Assembly (NCBI GenBank): GCA_938040915.1
Contig: CALHZE010000248.1
Coordinates: 1-35,689, forward strand
DNA length: 35,689 bases
Direction: 5' to 3'
Source: an uncultured Bacteroidia bacterium
GTDB taxonomy: Bacteria > Bacteroidota > Bacteroidia > Bacteroidales > CAJPTX01
The translations under genes were made by a program, and so were the position numbers. The notes under the pieces are model-generated. The model was not told where the DNA came from and did no database searches. It saw nothing but the letters and a program-made list of their open reading frames with translations. The first letter of the stretch is position 1; each line of letters opens with the position of its first letter. This document shows, one piece after another, positions 16,435 to 25,245 of the stretch.

Positions 16435-17676
16435 ATGGTGCTCGATATTGATATTGCGGCGCTGGAGTCGCGCTTTCTGCGTTACGTAGTGATTGAGACG
16501 CAGAGTGATGAGACGAGCTCCTCTTACCCGAGCACGGCAGGGCAGTGGGATCTTCTCCGGTTGCTCGAAGCGGAGTTAAAAGCCCTTGGTGTTAGCGACG
16601 TCGTGCTAGATGCTCACGGTTATGTCATCGCCCATCTCCCTGGGCGTGGGGCGCGTGCTGGCGCACCGCGGGTAGGTTTTCTTGCCCACGTAGACACCTC
16701 GCCCGATGCGCTTGGGGCGGGCGTCTGCCCCCAAATCATACCGGCGTATGACGGAGGCGATATCGTCTTGCGCGAGGGGGTCGTGCTCTCCCCTACCGAG
16801 TCGCCCGAGTTGCTGCGTTACGTGGGGCAACGGCTCATTACCACCGATGGGACTACCCTTCTCGGAGCAGACGACAAGGCGGGCGTGACCGCCATCGTGG
16901 AGGCCATCCGTTACCTACAGGCGCACCCCGAGATCACCCATGCGCCACTCGCTATCGCCTTTACCCCAGACGAGGAGATCGGGCTCGGGGTGGCTCACTT
17001 CGATATTGAGCGTTTTGGGGCTGACTTTGCTTACACGATCGATGGGGGCGGGTTGGGCGAGCTCTCTTACGAGAATTTCAACGCTGCCGAGGCGCGCATC
17101 ACGATCCGTGGGGTCAACGTACACCCTGGCGAGGCGAAGGGGAAGATGCGCAATGCACTCCGCCTTGCCCTACTCTTTGATGCGGCGCTGGGCGAGGAGT
17201 TGCGTCCCGAAGCCTCTGAAGGTCGCGAGGGGTTCTTCCACCTCCACGAGATGTGCGGGACGACCGCCGAGTCTGAGCTCCACTACCTCATTCGCGAGTT
17301 TGACGCCGAGCGCTTTGCTGCGATGAAAAAGCTTTTGGTGGACGAAGCCGAGCGGCTCAACGCCGCGTACGGCGCAAAATGTGTAGAGATAGCCATCAAA
17401 GACCAATACCCGAACATGCTGACCTACCTCCGCCCCGCGATGTTTGTCGTCGAAGCCGCGCTTTGTGCTTTTGAGGCTGCGGGGGTCGTGCCCGACTGTA
17501 GCCCCATCCGTGGCGGGACAGACGGCGTACGGCTCAGTGAGCGCGGTCTCCCGTGTCCCAATCTATTTGCTGGTGGGCACAATTTCCACAGTGTGCGCGA
17601 GTATGTACCGGTGAATAGTATTGCCAAAGCCGCCGAGGTGATCATCCGTTTAGCCCATTCGTTTACACACTCGTAG
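16435..17676 (+). CDS. pepT: Peptidase T (tripeptide aminopeptidase)
   Basis: Cytoplasmic M20-family dizinc aminopeptidase that removes the N-terminal residue of tripeptides, useful to an organism that lives on peptides. The length, 413 residues, matches PepT. Zinc ligands and catalytic residues are visible: FLAHVDTSPD (His85, Asp87), GADDKAGVTAIVEAI (Asp147 as bridging ligand), TPDEEIG (Glu180/Glu181), and the later GGTDGVRLSERGLPCPNLFAGGHNFHS with the final His ligand. The lid domain follows DGGGLGELSYENFNAAEA. The guanine deaminase gene begins 2 bp after its stop. Confidence 0.97.
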   Translation: MVLDIDIAALESRFLRYVVIETQSDETSSSYPSTAGQWDLLRLLEAELKALGVSDVVLDAHGYVIAHLPGRGARAGAPRVGFLAHVDTSPDALGAGVCPQIIPAYDGGDIVLREGVVLSPTESPELLRYVGQRLITTDGTTLLGADDKAGVTAIVEAIRYLQAHPEITHAPLAIAFTPDEEIGLGVAHFDIERFGADFAYTIDGGGLGELSYENFNAAEARITIRGVNVHPGEAKGKMRNALRLALLFDAALGEELRPEASEGREGFFHLHEMCGTTAESELHYLIREFDAERFAAMKKLLVDEAERLNAAYGAKCVEIAIKDQYPNMLTYLRPAMFVVEAALCAFEAAGVVPDCSPIRGGTDGVRLSERGLPCPNLFAGGHNFHSVREYVPVNSIAKAAEVIIRLAHSFTHS

Positions 17677-17678
17677 CC

Positions 17679-18155
17679 ATGCAAGAAGACGAGATAAAGA
17701 AATATATGCGCATGGTGATTGCGCTAGCCAATCAGAATGTCTCGCAAGGGGGCGGTCCCTTTGGGGCGCTGGTGGTGCACAAGGGACGTGTCATCGCCAC
17801 TGGCGTAAACCGCGTAACGGCGAACTGTGACCCGACGGCGCATGCCGAGATCATGGCGATCCGCGAGGCGGGGCGGAAGCTCAAGACACACATTTTGAGT
17901 GAGTGTGTGCTCTTTACGAGTTGTGAGCCGTGCCCGATGTGTATGTCGGCGATCTACTGGGCTCACATTCCCTTGGTCTACTATGGTAACTCGCAGCTCG
18001 ATGCGCACAACATCGGTTTTGACGATTCGCTCATTTACCAGCAGCTAGCCCTCCCGATGGAGAAGCGCGCGATCATCATGACTCGCGTCTGTGCGCCGGA
18101 GGCACTCGAAACCTTTCGCCGCTGGACAGAGAAGGACGATAGACAGGAATATTAG
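17679..18155 (+). CDS. guaD: Guanine deaminase-type nucleoside deaminase
   Basis: Zinc-dependent cytidine/deoxycytidylate deaminase fold enzyme of 158 residues. Zinc-site residues are HAE (His55, with Glu57 as proton shuttle) and PCPMC (Cys85, Cys88). The resemblance is closer to Bacillus GuaD than to the tRNA editing enzyme TadA: SQGGGPFGALVV, DPTAHAEIMAIR, TSCEPCPMCMSAIYWAHI, GFDDSLIYQQLALP, and a C-terminal Trp...EY tail. It would convert guanine to xanthine in purine salvage. The gene is 2 bp from pepT, so the two are cotranscribed. Activity on other nucleobases is possible. Confidence 0.88.
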   Translation: MQEDEIKKYMRMVIALANQNVSQGGGPFGALVVHKGRVIATGVNRVTANCDPTAHAEIMAIREAGRKLKTHILSECVLFTSCEPCPMCMSAIYWAHIPLVYYGNSQLDAHNIGFDDSLIYQQLALPMEKRAIIMTRVCAPEALETFRRWTEKDDRQEY

Positions 18156-18248
18156 GTTCTACGCAAACGGCAGAGAGGGGGCTATGTGCGGAGCATCAGA
18201 CGCGGCACTCCCTACGCCTCCGTAGAGTCGTGATAACCGACCGTGTAC

Positions 18249-18272
18249 AGACGCAACGTGATGCGTCTATTT
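18249..18272 (+). terminator. Terminator after pepT-guaD
   Basis: AGACGCA (18249-18255) pairs with TGCGTCT (18262-18268), a 6-nt loop, then ATTTTC on the plus strand. It lies about 95 bp after the guaD stop. Confidence 0.6.
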
Positions 18273-18307
18273 TCTGAGTTTAGACACCGTTTCCCCAGAA
18301 AAAAAGA

Positions 18308-18339
18308 GAAGCCCGTTCTTTACAGAACGGGCTTCCTTT
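18308..18339. terminator. Bidirectional terminator between guaD and the second giant T9SS gene
   Basis: A perfect 12-bp stem, GAAGCCCGTTCT (18308-18319) with AGAACGGGCTTC (18324-18335), has a 4-nt loop. It is flanked by an A-rich run on the left and CTTTT on the right, so it can end transcripts from both convergent genes. Confidence 0.88.
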
Positions 18340-18357
18340 TCACGTAAAGACCAACGA

Positions 18358-21300
18358 CTAGTATTTGACTACCCTTACCGTCCGTTGCGCGCCATTTTCA
18401 CCCGTTAAACGCACGAAATAGAGCCCTGCGGGAAGGTCTGCTGTATCGATTTCCGTCTCTATGCCATCCGACATGCCAGCACGGAGGACAACACCCGAGA
18501 GACTTACCAACTCATAAGCGGCAGGCGTTCCCTCTGGGTTGACAACCTGCAACTGCGTGGTGAAGGGGTTCGGCGCGACCACCACCTTTGCTAACAGAGC
18601 GTCTTCGACAGCTTGCGGTATGGTGGCTGCCGTTACTGTCACCGTACACGTTGCCGAGATCGATGGAGTCTCTTGGCTCGTTACCGTGACCTTGGCCGTG
18701 CCAGCGACTTGCGTTGCCGTGATGTTCCCCTCTTGGTCAACCGTGAGCGAAGCCGCTCCCTCGGTGACTGCCCAAGTTACCGCCTTATTGGTGGCATTGT
18801 CTGGCGTGAAGGTAACGCTCAACTTAGCAGATTCGCCGACCTTAAGCGTCAATTGCGTATCACTGAGCTTGATGTCTGTAAGCGGCACCGTCACCACCTC
18901 TTGCGCAGCCTGTTGAATCGTTAACGTTAGCGTCTCGTTCGTATCCGCTTGCGTGAACGTTACCGTCACGCTGCGAGGTGAAGGTGTCTCGTTCTTAGTC
19001 ACCGTGAAGGTTACAGGGAGCTCTGTCCCCGCTTCCCCGTCTTTTACCGAGGGGGTGACCCATGTCGCTTCGGAGGGGATAGTCAGCGTCCACGCCCTGT
19101 TGGAGGTAAGCTTCACCGAGGGCTCTCCGCCAGCAGCGGGGACTTCGGCAAGCGTTGAGGGCTCAAGACTAAAGACTACCGGCTTAGGCGCTTCGGTTAC
19201 CGTTACTGCGCACGAGACACTCTTGCCGCCTGCCGTAGCCGTTACCGTCGCCGAGCCTGCTTTGAGCGCTGTCACAAGCCCATCAGAGACAGAGACGACA
19301 CCAACCCCTTCGGTGACTGTCCACGTTACCGCCTTGTTCGTTGCTGTCTGGGGTTTCACCGTCGTTGTGAGCTGTTGTGACTCTCCCACAGAGAGGGAGA
19401 GTGTAGTCTCTGAGAGTGTGAGAGACTCGACGGGGACGTCTTCTAAAGTTACGTTTACCGTACACGTCGCCGTGAGCGTGCTGTTCTCTTGGCTCGTTAC
19501 CGTAACCTTGGCTGTGCCGGCGACTTGCGTTGCCGTGATGTTCCCTTCTTGGTCTACTGTGAGGGAAGCTGCGCCCTCGGTAACTGCCCACGTCACCTTC
19601 TTGTTAGTGGCATTGGCGGGGACGAACTTGAGCGTTAACTTGGTAGAGGCGCCGACCTTAAGCGGCAACTGCGCAGGATCGATCGTAAGCCCCGTTAACG
19701 GAATAACCCCAGCCTGCTGGATCTCGAGGGTCAACGTTTTATTCGATTCTGCTTGCGTAAAGGTCGCCGTCACGCTACGCACACTCGGCGTGGGGTTCGC
19801 CGCCACGTCGAAGGTTACTGTCGCGTCCCCGTCACCACTTGTTACCGAGGGGGTAACCCACGTGGCGTCGGCAGGAGCTAGGGTCAGCGTCCACGCATTG
19901 TTTGAGGTAAGCTTCACGCTCGGCTTGCCCCCAGCAACAGGCACCTCTGCCACGGTCGTGGGCGCAAGCGAGAAGATTGGGGTTATGGGCATTTGCTTAA
20001 TCTCTAGCGAGAGGGTCTTCGCCGAGGCTGGTTGCGTAAAGGTTAGCGTTGCGCTGCGGGGCGCTAGGCTTCCGTTCGCCACCACGTCGAAGGTTACTGT
20101 CGCATCCCCGTCACCGCTTGTTACCGAGGGGGTAACCCACGTCGCGTCGGTCGGCACAGTCAGTGTCCATGCACTATACGCAACGACCTTCACACTCAGC
20201 GCACCGCCAGCCGCGTTGACTTCACCTAAGGTCATGGGGTCGAGTCTAAAGACGAATGGGACAATCGAGACCTCTTTTGCCTTCTCGCTTCCGTCCATAA
20301 TCGCATGCTGAGCGTCATCCCAGCCTCCCGCTGCGGGGGCAACGATCGTACACCCATTGAGGGTAAAGGTCTTGAAGTTGCCTATCGCCCACTCTGTACC
20401 CTTCGCATTCACAGTGGCGTCGTTGATAATGAGCTCGCCTTGCGTACCATTATCGCCAGCCAAGCCCCAGTTTCCATCGCTACTGAGTGTAACGTCGGTG
20501 AGCGTCAAGGTTGCATCAGTCCACACAGCCGAGTTTGTAGCGTGCAGCTTAAGCGTTCCATCTCCCTCTATCGATGTGGCGGCTTTGAAGTGTAAACCAT
20601 CGGCATCTTTTACCGTGATCTCATTGTTGCCCGATACGGCGATCTTTAAGTTGGCTTGTTTCTCGTTATAGATAGCGATCTTCCCCTTTAGCTCTTCCGT
20701 ATCCAACTTTATCGTCACGTCCTTCATTGAAAGGGTATGGGTAGTGGGGTTATACTTCAGCTCACCACCTTCGGGTACGGTAACCCCAGGTATCTCATTC
20801 AGCTTGCCGGCATTCGCAGGCGTCACCAGCACACCGGCAATAGAGAAGTCATAAGTGGGCTCAATCCTCACTTTTTTTGCCCGCTTAGCCAGCTCATGAG
20901 TAATAGAATTCCAAGCACCGCCGAGGGGCTCTACAACCCGACACCCCTGTAGATTAAAATCGCCCACACAATAGATTACACCAAACGAACTCTGAGCGGT
21001 CATGCTCACCGTAGCCCTACGGATATCGATCCGCGTTGCAAGGTGTGCCCCCTCAACAGCTTGCTCACCACTAAGCTCGAGGTTGGTGTCGGCGATGGTC
21101 AACGTCCCATTGGAAAGCCAGATGGCCGATGGTCCTTCTGTTTGCACGGTAAGCATCCCCTCCGCCCCTGTGATAGTCGTATTGAGGTTGAACAGGAGAC
21201 CGGAAGCGTTTCGGGTAGCGATCTTGTTGTTGCCAGAGAGCGAGATCGTTAAATCAGGGATGAGCTCATTACAGATAGCTACCTTCCCGTCCAAGTCCTC

Positions 21301-23949
21301 GATAGAAACGTCCTTTAGCGAGAGGAGCTTGTTCGTGGGGTCATACTTGAGTTCACCACCTACGGTAACCTTATCAATCTTGTCGAGCTTATCGATGTTT
21401 TCTGAGGTCACCGGCACACCTGCGATAAGGAGACCATAGTAGGTAAATGTCTCGTCTTCCCGAATAATTTTCACCCATCTCGCCTTCGCGCCGTCTTTCG
21501 CCACCGCATGTAGCCCACTATCAAAAGCGCCACCCGCGGGCACAGCAATCTTCCCCCCCTCTAGCGTAAAGGCGTCGAAATTGCCAATAGCAAGGTCATG
21601 GCTCTTGGCGTCAACTCGAGCGTTCTTGATGGTGAGCGTCAAGGATTTATCTCCGAAGATCCCGTTCTTCCCTTCGAGATCGAGTGTGGCATTTTCGATA
21701 GTCAAAGCTGTCTGAGGGACGTATATCGCCGAGTAATTGCCTTCTGTTCTCACCGAGAGCGTCCCCTCCCCAGTGATAGACGCATTGGCATGGAACTGGA
21801 CCCCGTCGGCATCCTTGGTGGCGATCTTGTTGTTGCCCTCGCACACAATCGTTAAGCCGGGGACACCTTCGTTGTGGATAGCGACCGTCCCCTTGTGCGT
21901 ATCATCATTGAGGGTTATCGTCACGTTCTTCATCGTAAGCGTCTTAGACTCTTTGTCATACGCGAACTCGCCCTCTGCGGGGACGCTAACCCCTTGGATC
22001 TTGCCCAACTGACGACAATTCTTTGCAGAGATGGGCTCGCCGGCGATATAGAGTCCGTAGGACGGCTCGATCGTGACCTCGGTTGCCCTTATGCCATCTT
22101 TCATCACCGCATTCTTGTCGCTGACCCACCAAGCACCAGGGGTTGTAATCCGCGAGTCTTCGAACTTGAGAGAACCGAGGACGATAGCCCCGTCAGACCC
22201 TTTCGCATGTAGCGTAGCGTTGCGCACAACGAGCTTCCCGTTTTTATCTCCAGCGCCTAGAATACCCTTTCTTCCGTCGACGTCGACAGTAAGGTTTTCG
22301 AGCGTTAGCGTAACTTTTTCAAGAATAAATACCCCCGAATGCGTGGCCGACGTTTTTGCCGTAAGCTGCCCATCCCCTTTTATCGTGGTCGAGGCATCGA
22401 AACGGAGGGCGTCTGCATTCTGGGTGAAGAACTTGTTTTCGCCCGACACATTGATAGTAAGGTCGTTCACGCCTTGGTTATGGAAAGCGAGCTTCCCGTC
22501 CAAATCCTTCACCGTTACGTTCTTCATTGTGAGGGTCTTGGTAGAGGGCTCATACTTTAGTTCGCCATCTCCAGCCACTGTAACCCCAGTCAGTTCGTTT
22601 AGCTTACTCACATTCTGTGGCGTTACCGCCTCCCCTGCAATGTAGAAGCCATAGAAGGGCTCGATCGTCACCTCGGTTGCCTTTATGCCACCCTTCATCA
22701 CCGCATTCTTGTCGCCGTCCCACGAAGCACCAGGGGTTGCAATCCGCGAGCCTTCGAGCTCGAGTGCACCGAGGACGATAGCACCGTCAGACCCTTTCGC
22801 ATGTAGCGTAGCGTTGCGCACAACAAGTTTCCCGTTTTTATCTCCTGCACCCAAAATACCCTTCCTGCCGTCGGCATCGACGGTAAGATTTTCGAGCGCT
22901 AGGGTAACGCCTTCAAAAATAAATACCCCCGAATGCGTATCTGACGTTTTTGCCGTAAGTGCTCCCTCCCCTTTTATCGTGGTCGAAGCATCGAAGCGGA
23001 GGGCGTCTGCATTTTGGGTAGAAAACAAGTTGTCGCCCTGCACGTCAATCTTTAAGTCAACGACACACTCGTTATGGAAGGCGAGCTTCCCATCCAAGTT
23101 CTTCACCGTTACGTTCTTCATCGTGAGGGTCTTGGTGGCTTTTTCGTACTTCAGCTCACCGCCCTCAGGCACGGTAACTCCAGTGATCTCTTTCAGTTTG
23201 TCGACGTTCCCATCGGTTATCGGCGTACCAGCGATATAAAAACCATGGTAGGTAAAAGTCTCAGACTCTCGGATGATCTTCACCCAGCTCGCTTTCTTGT
23301 TGCCCATTACCACGGCATTCTGATCCTTGTCCCACTTGCCCTGTGTTGGCACTACGATTTTACTTCCATCGAGCGTAAAGTTTCTGAGAGAGCCAATAGT
23401 CAAATCACTCCCCCGCACGTCCAGCCGAGCATTTTTGATGATAAGTTCCCCATCATAGCCGTTGTACCATCGATGCCCAATAAGACCGTTTTTCCCGTAG
23501 GCATTAAGCGTAACATCGGCAATTGTTAGTGGCGATTTCGTCCACACGGCCGATTGGGTAGAGTTCAGCGTAAGAGTCCCTTGTCCCTGTATCGTAGCGT
23601 CAGCGCTGAAGGATAAAGCGTCGGAATGGGTTACCGTGAATTGATTATTCCCCATTACCTGGATCTTAAAATCGGACACACTTTCGTTACGGACAGCCTG
23701 TTTGCCATCCAAGTTCATCGTCACGTCGATCATCGTGAGGGTCTTGAAGTCTGGATCATATTTCAGCTCGCCCTTCGTGCCAAGTGTAACCCCGTCGAGT
23801 CCCCCTAGGTTACTGCAGTTCTCGGAGGTCACCTCGACCCCAGCAACAAACAATCCGTAGCCCTCGGCCATTGCCGGCGAGAGGAAAAGTGTTAGCAACA
23901 CCGGCAATAGCCCATAGCGTAACCATGCCCAGTTTCTCCGTTTTAGCAT
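18358..23949 (-). CDS. Giant T9SS-exported surface protein with six ~200-residue repeats, BACON and Big_2-like domains
   Basis: An 1863-residue secreted protein. The ATG at 23949 (MLKRRNWAW) gives a clean signal peptide ending AMAEG; a TTG 12 codons earlier is unlikely. Six modules of about 200 residues begin near 23860, 23252, 22656, 22060, 21440 and 20853. Each has a YGFYIAGEAVTPQN-like start, GELKYEPSTKTLTMKNVTV, and many short strands suggesting a right-handed beta-helix. Modules 2 and 3 are almost identical. Then come BACON (near 20254), BACON (19977), Big_2 (19700), Big_2 (19436), BACON (19180), Big_2 (18890), and a type A T9SS C-terminal domain (VVAPNPFTTQLQVVN...LPAGLYFVRL...RVVKY). 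BACON domains are linked with carbohydrate or mucin binding in Bacteroidetes. A surface adhesin or glycan-binding role is an inference. Confidence 0.9.
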   Translation of the reverse strand: MLKRRNWAWLRYGLLPVLLTLFLSPAMAEGYGLFVAGVEVTSENCSNLGGLDGVTLGTKGELKYDPDFKTLTMIDVTMNLDGKQAVRNESVSDFKIQVMGNNQFTVTHSDALSFSADATIQGQGTLTLNSTQSAVWTKSPLTIADVTLNAYGKNGLIGHRWYNGYDGELIIKNARLDVRGSDLTIGSLRNFTLDGSKIVVPTQGKWDKDQNAVVMGNKKASWVKIIRESETFTYHGFYIAGTPITDGNVDKLKEITGVTVPEGGELKYEKATKTLTMKNVTVKNLDGKLAFHNECVVDLKIDVQGDNLFSTQNADALRFDASTTIKGEGALTAKTSDTHSGVFIFEGVTLALENLTVDADGRKGILGAGDKNGKLVVRNATLHAKGSDGAIVLGALELEGSRIATPGASWDGDKNAVMKGGIKATEVTIEPFYGFYIAGEAVTPQNVSKLNELTGVTVAGDGELKYEPSTKTLTMKNVTVKDLDGKLAFHNQGVNDLTINVSGENKFFTQNADALRFDASTTIKGDGQLTAKTSATHSGVFILEKVTLTLENLTVDVDGRKGILGAGDKNGKLVVRNATLHAKGSDGAIVLGSLKFEDSRITTPGAWWVSDKNAVMKDGIRATEVTIEPSYGLYIAGEPISAKNCRQLGKIQGVSVPAEGEFAYDKESKTLTMKNVTITLNDDTHKGTVAIHNEGVPGLTIVCEGNNKIATKDADGVQFHANASITGEGTLSVRTEGNYSAIYVPQTALTIENATLDLEGKNGIFGDKSLTLTIKNARVDAKSHDLAIGNFDAFTLEGGKIAVPAGGAFDSGLHAVAKDGAKARWVKIIREDETFTYYGLLIAGVPVTSENIDKLDKIDKVTVGGELKYDPTNKLLSLKDVSIEDLDGKVAICNELIPDLTISLSGNNKIATRNASGLLFNLNTTITGAEGMLTVQTEGPSAIWLSNGTLTIADTNLELSGEQAVEGAHLATRIDIRRATVSMTAQSSFGVIYCVGDFNLQGCRVVEPLGGAWNSITHELAKRAKKVRIEPTYDFSIAGVLVTPANAGKLNEIPGVTVPEGGELKYNPTTHTLSMKDVTIKLDTEELKGKIAIYNEKQANLKIAVSGNNEITVKDADGLHFKAATSIEGDGTLKLHATNSAVWTDATLTLTDVTLSSDGNWGLAGDNGTQGELIINDATVNAKGTEWAIGNFKTFTLNGCTIVAPAAGGWDDAQHAIMDGSEKAKEVSIVPFVFRLDPMTLGEVNAAGGALSVKVVAYSAWTLTVPTDATWVTPSVTSGDGDATVTFDVVANGSLAPRSATLTFTQPASAKTLSLEIKQMPITPIFSLAPTTVAEVPVAGGKPSVKLTSNNAWTLTLAPADATWVTPSVTSGDGDATVTFDVAANPTPSVRSVTATFTQAESNKTLTLEIQQAGVIPLTGLTIDPAQLPLKVGASTKLTLKFVPANATNKKVTWAVTEGAASLTVDQEGNITATQVAGTAKVTVTSQENSTLTATCTVNVTLEDVPVESLTLSETTLSLSVGESQQLTTTVKPQTATNKAVTWTVTEGVGVVSVSDGLVTALKAGSATVTATAGGKSVSCAVTVTEAPKPVVFSLEPSTLAEVPAAGGEPSVKLTSNRAWTLTIPSEATWVTPSVKDGEAGTELPVTFTVTKNETPSPRSVTVTFTQADTNETLTLTIQQAAQEVVTVPLTDIKLSDTQLTLKVGESAKLSVTFTPDNATNKAVTWAVTEGAASLTVDQEGNITATQVAGTAKVTVTSQETPSISATCTVTVTAATIPQAVEDALLAKVVVAPNPFTTQLQVVNPEGTPAAYELVSLSGVVLRAGMSDGIETEIDTADLPAGLYFVRLTGENGAQRTVRVVKY
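22060..23250. repeat. Near-identical tandem ~600-bp DNA repeats within the second giant gene
   Basis: Repeat units 22060-22656 and 22656-23252 are highly similar at DNA level over long stretches. For example, the block ending near 22260 and the block ending near 22860 differ by only a few bases across more than 100. The encoded modules share runs such as DGRKGILGAGDKNGKLVVRN and NATLHAKGSDGAIVLG. This points to recent tandem duplication or gene conversion. Shorter DNA repeats occur in the BACON and Big_2 section (19805-19880 with 20080-20160; 18670-18790 with 19480-19600). Confidence 0.85.
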
Positions 23950-24001
23950 TCTTTGATTCCCTTCATTATTTAGGTTCGTTATCAAGACAACTTTTGTCTA
24001 G

Positions 24002-24009
24002 CAAATGTA
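24002..24009 (-). promoter_or_regulatory. Candidate -7 box for the second giant T9SS gene
   Basis: TACATTTG on the minus strand, about 52 bp before the ATG at 23949. The nearest TTG (24038-24036) is 26 bp away, longer than usual. Confidence 0.45.
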
Positions 24010-24050
24010 TAACAGATATACATAATGTTTAGAAGCAATGCCTCCAGTCA

Positions 24051-24088
24051 AAAAAAGAGGGAACTCCCCCCTTGTGAGGAAGTTCCCT
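24051..24088 (-). terminator. Rho-independent terminator of the DUF3078 gene
   Basis: AGGGAACT (24058-24065) pairs with AGTTCCCT (24081-24088). On the minus strand it is followed by CTTTTTT. It isolates the DUF3078 gene from the giant gene downstream. Confidence 0.82.
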
Positions 24089-24114
24089 TTTATACACAAT
24101 GTAGCCCCTAGGCT

Positions 24115-25041
24115 TTAGAATCGATAGGCAAGCCCCAAGCCAAACATCTGGCGGATCTGCACGCGCGGGACGAGCTTTCCGTTATCGTCAGGAAGGCGCT
24201 GGTCGTCGTCATAGATCATCGTAAATTGCGCACGCGCCGTAAGGAAGCTACTCAACTTGAAATCGAGCAAGAGGTCATAGTTGATATCAATGTTCTGCGG
24301 CTTGTCGAGATAGTTAGAGAAGAGTTCCAACTTGGTGTTGAGCCCCAAGAAGTTGTTGAAGAAGGCGTTGATGTAGTTCAACTTGACGTATCCACCGAGC
24401 TCGGTGCGGAGGTTCTCGCCCGCCTTGGAGCGTACGCCCACTGCGTCAAACTCCGCCGCCTTTACCCCGAACGCCCCTGCGTCGGCAAGCGTCTGATTGT
24501 TAACGATCGTCCAACGGGCGGTAAGCGGGGAGATCATCGCCGAGAAGTGATTGTCTGGCTTGTAGGTCGCCCCCAACGAGAGTTGGATGTAGAGCGGCGC
24601 AGCAAAGTCAGAGATCGCGTGCTTTGTGTCGGGGTATTTATACCCTTCGCTAAACTGGGTCTTTACGCCAAAGAGACCGCTGTAGTACCAACTTTGCGAG
24701 GCTTTGTAGCCGTACTGTGAGGCGAAGTCAATTTTGTCGAGGTTCTTAATCACGGTTTGTGTGCCCTGTTTGGTAACTCCATAACCGAGATCGAGGGTGT
24801 TTTGCCAGAGTTGTTTCGACTTCTGGTATTTCAAATCGAGGAGCATAGAGGCTTCGCCGCTGAGCGTATTTTCGCCCCCAGCGACCCAGTTGGTAAGGGT
24901 CACTTGGTTGACCGTTGCGGCGAGGTTGCCCGAGAAGACCCATGCGCTATCTTGCGATAAGACCACGCCTTGTGCCTGTGCACCAGCCGTTACGAGCAAC
25001 AGCGCTGCTGCCACAAGAAAGGAAACTTTGTTGTTTCTCAT
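24115..25041 (-). CDS. DUF3078 family outer membrane protein
   Basis: A 308-residue protein with signal peptide (cleavage after AGAQA) and a beta-barrel pattern ending in the terminal aromatic LAYRF usual for outer membrane insertion. The DUF3078 signatures are present: WVFSGNLAATVNQVTLTNWVAGGENTLSG near the N-terminus, KSKQLWQNTLDLGYGVTKQG, FASQYGYKASQSWYYSGLF, and a C-terminal LGLAYRF. The family is widespread in Bacteroidetes and has no established function. It is a single-gene unit ended by a strong hairpin. I found no clear -7 element; CTCCTTTG, read on the minus strand around 25078-25085, is the nearest match. Confidence 0.9.
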   Translation of the reverse strand: MRNNKVSFLVAAALLLVTAGAQAQGVVLSQDSAWVFSGNLAATVNQVTLTNWVAGGENTLSGEASMLLDLKYQKSKQLWQNTLDLGYGVTKQGTQTVIKNLDKIDFASQYGYKASQSWYYSGLFGVKTQFSEGYKYPDTKHAISDFAAPLYIQLSLGATYKPDNHFSAMISPLTARWTIVNNQTLADAGAFGVKAAEFDAVGVRSKAGENLRTELGGYVKLNYINAFFNNFLGLNTKLELFSNYLDKPQNIDINYDLLLDFKLSSFLTARAQFTMIYDDDQRLPDDNGKLVPRVQIRQMFGLGLAYRF

Positions 25042-25180
25042 TTGTTCGTATTAAGTAATGTGTTACCCCCCCGTATACGCAAAGGAGGGCAATGCGGTTG
25101 CAGCGCCAAGGGCGCGCGACGCCTGTGCAAGCGGTCTATAGCGGATGGGGGGGCGCTATGTTGCTGGCAAGGGCGCTCCT

Positions 25181-25224
25181 AAAAAGAGCGGACGTTTTTT
25201 TGCGAGCTCGTCAAAACACCGCTC
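25181..25224 (-). terminator. Candidate terminator of the bamD-queE operon
   Basis: On the minus strand GAGCGG (25224-25219) can pair with CCGCTC (25191-25186), followed by TTTTT. The loop is about 27 nt, so it is less certain than the others. An alternative 5-bp CGCTC/GAGCG hairpin overlaps it. Confidence 0.5.
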
Positions 25225-25245
25225 GTTTGGCGTGACGGACCGCCC

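Noticed and set aside
18953..20311. Long plus-strand open frame (452 codons) opposite the BACON/Big_2 part of the second giant gene
   Set aside because: It is antisense to a well-supported gene. Its translation is a Val/Thr/Ser-rich mirror of the repeats, it has no recognisable domain, and the openness follows from the repeated codons on the other strand.
22060..23252. Possible CRISPR array because of direct repeats
   Set aside because: Units are about 600 bp, in frame within a coding sequence, with no short repeat/unique spacer pattern.
23950..23985. Upstream TTG start for the second giant protein
   Set aside because: It would place 12 polar residues before the signal peptide; ATG at 23949 gives a normal signal sequence.
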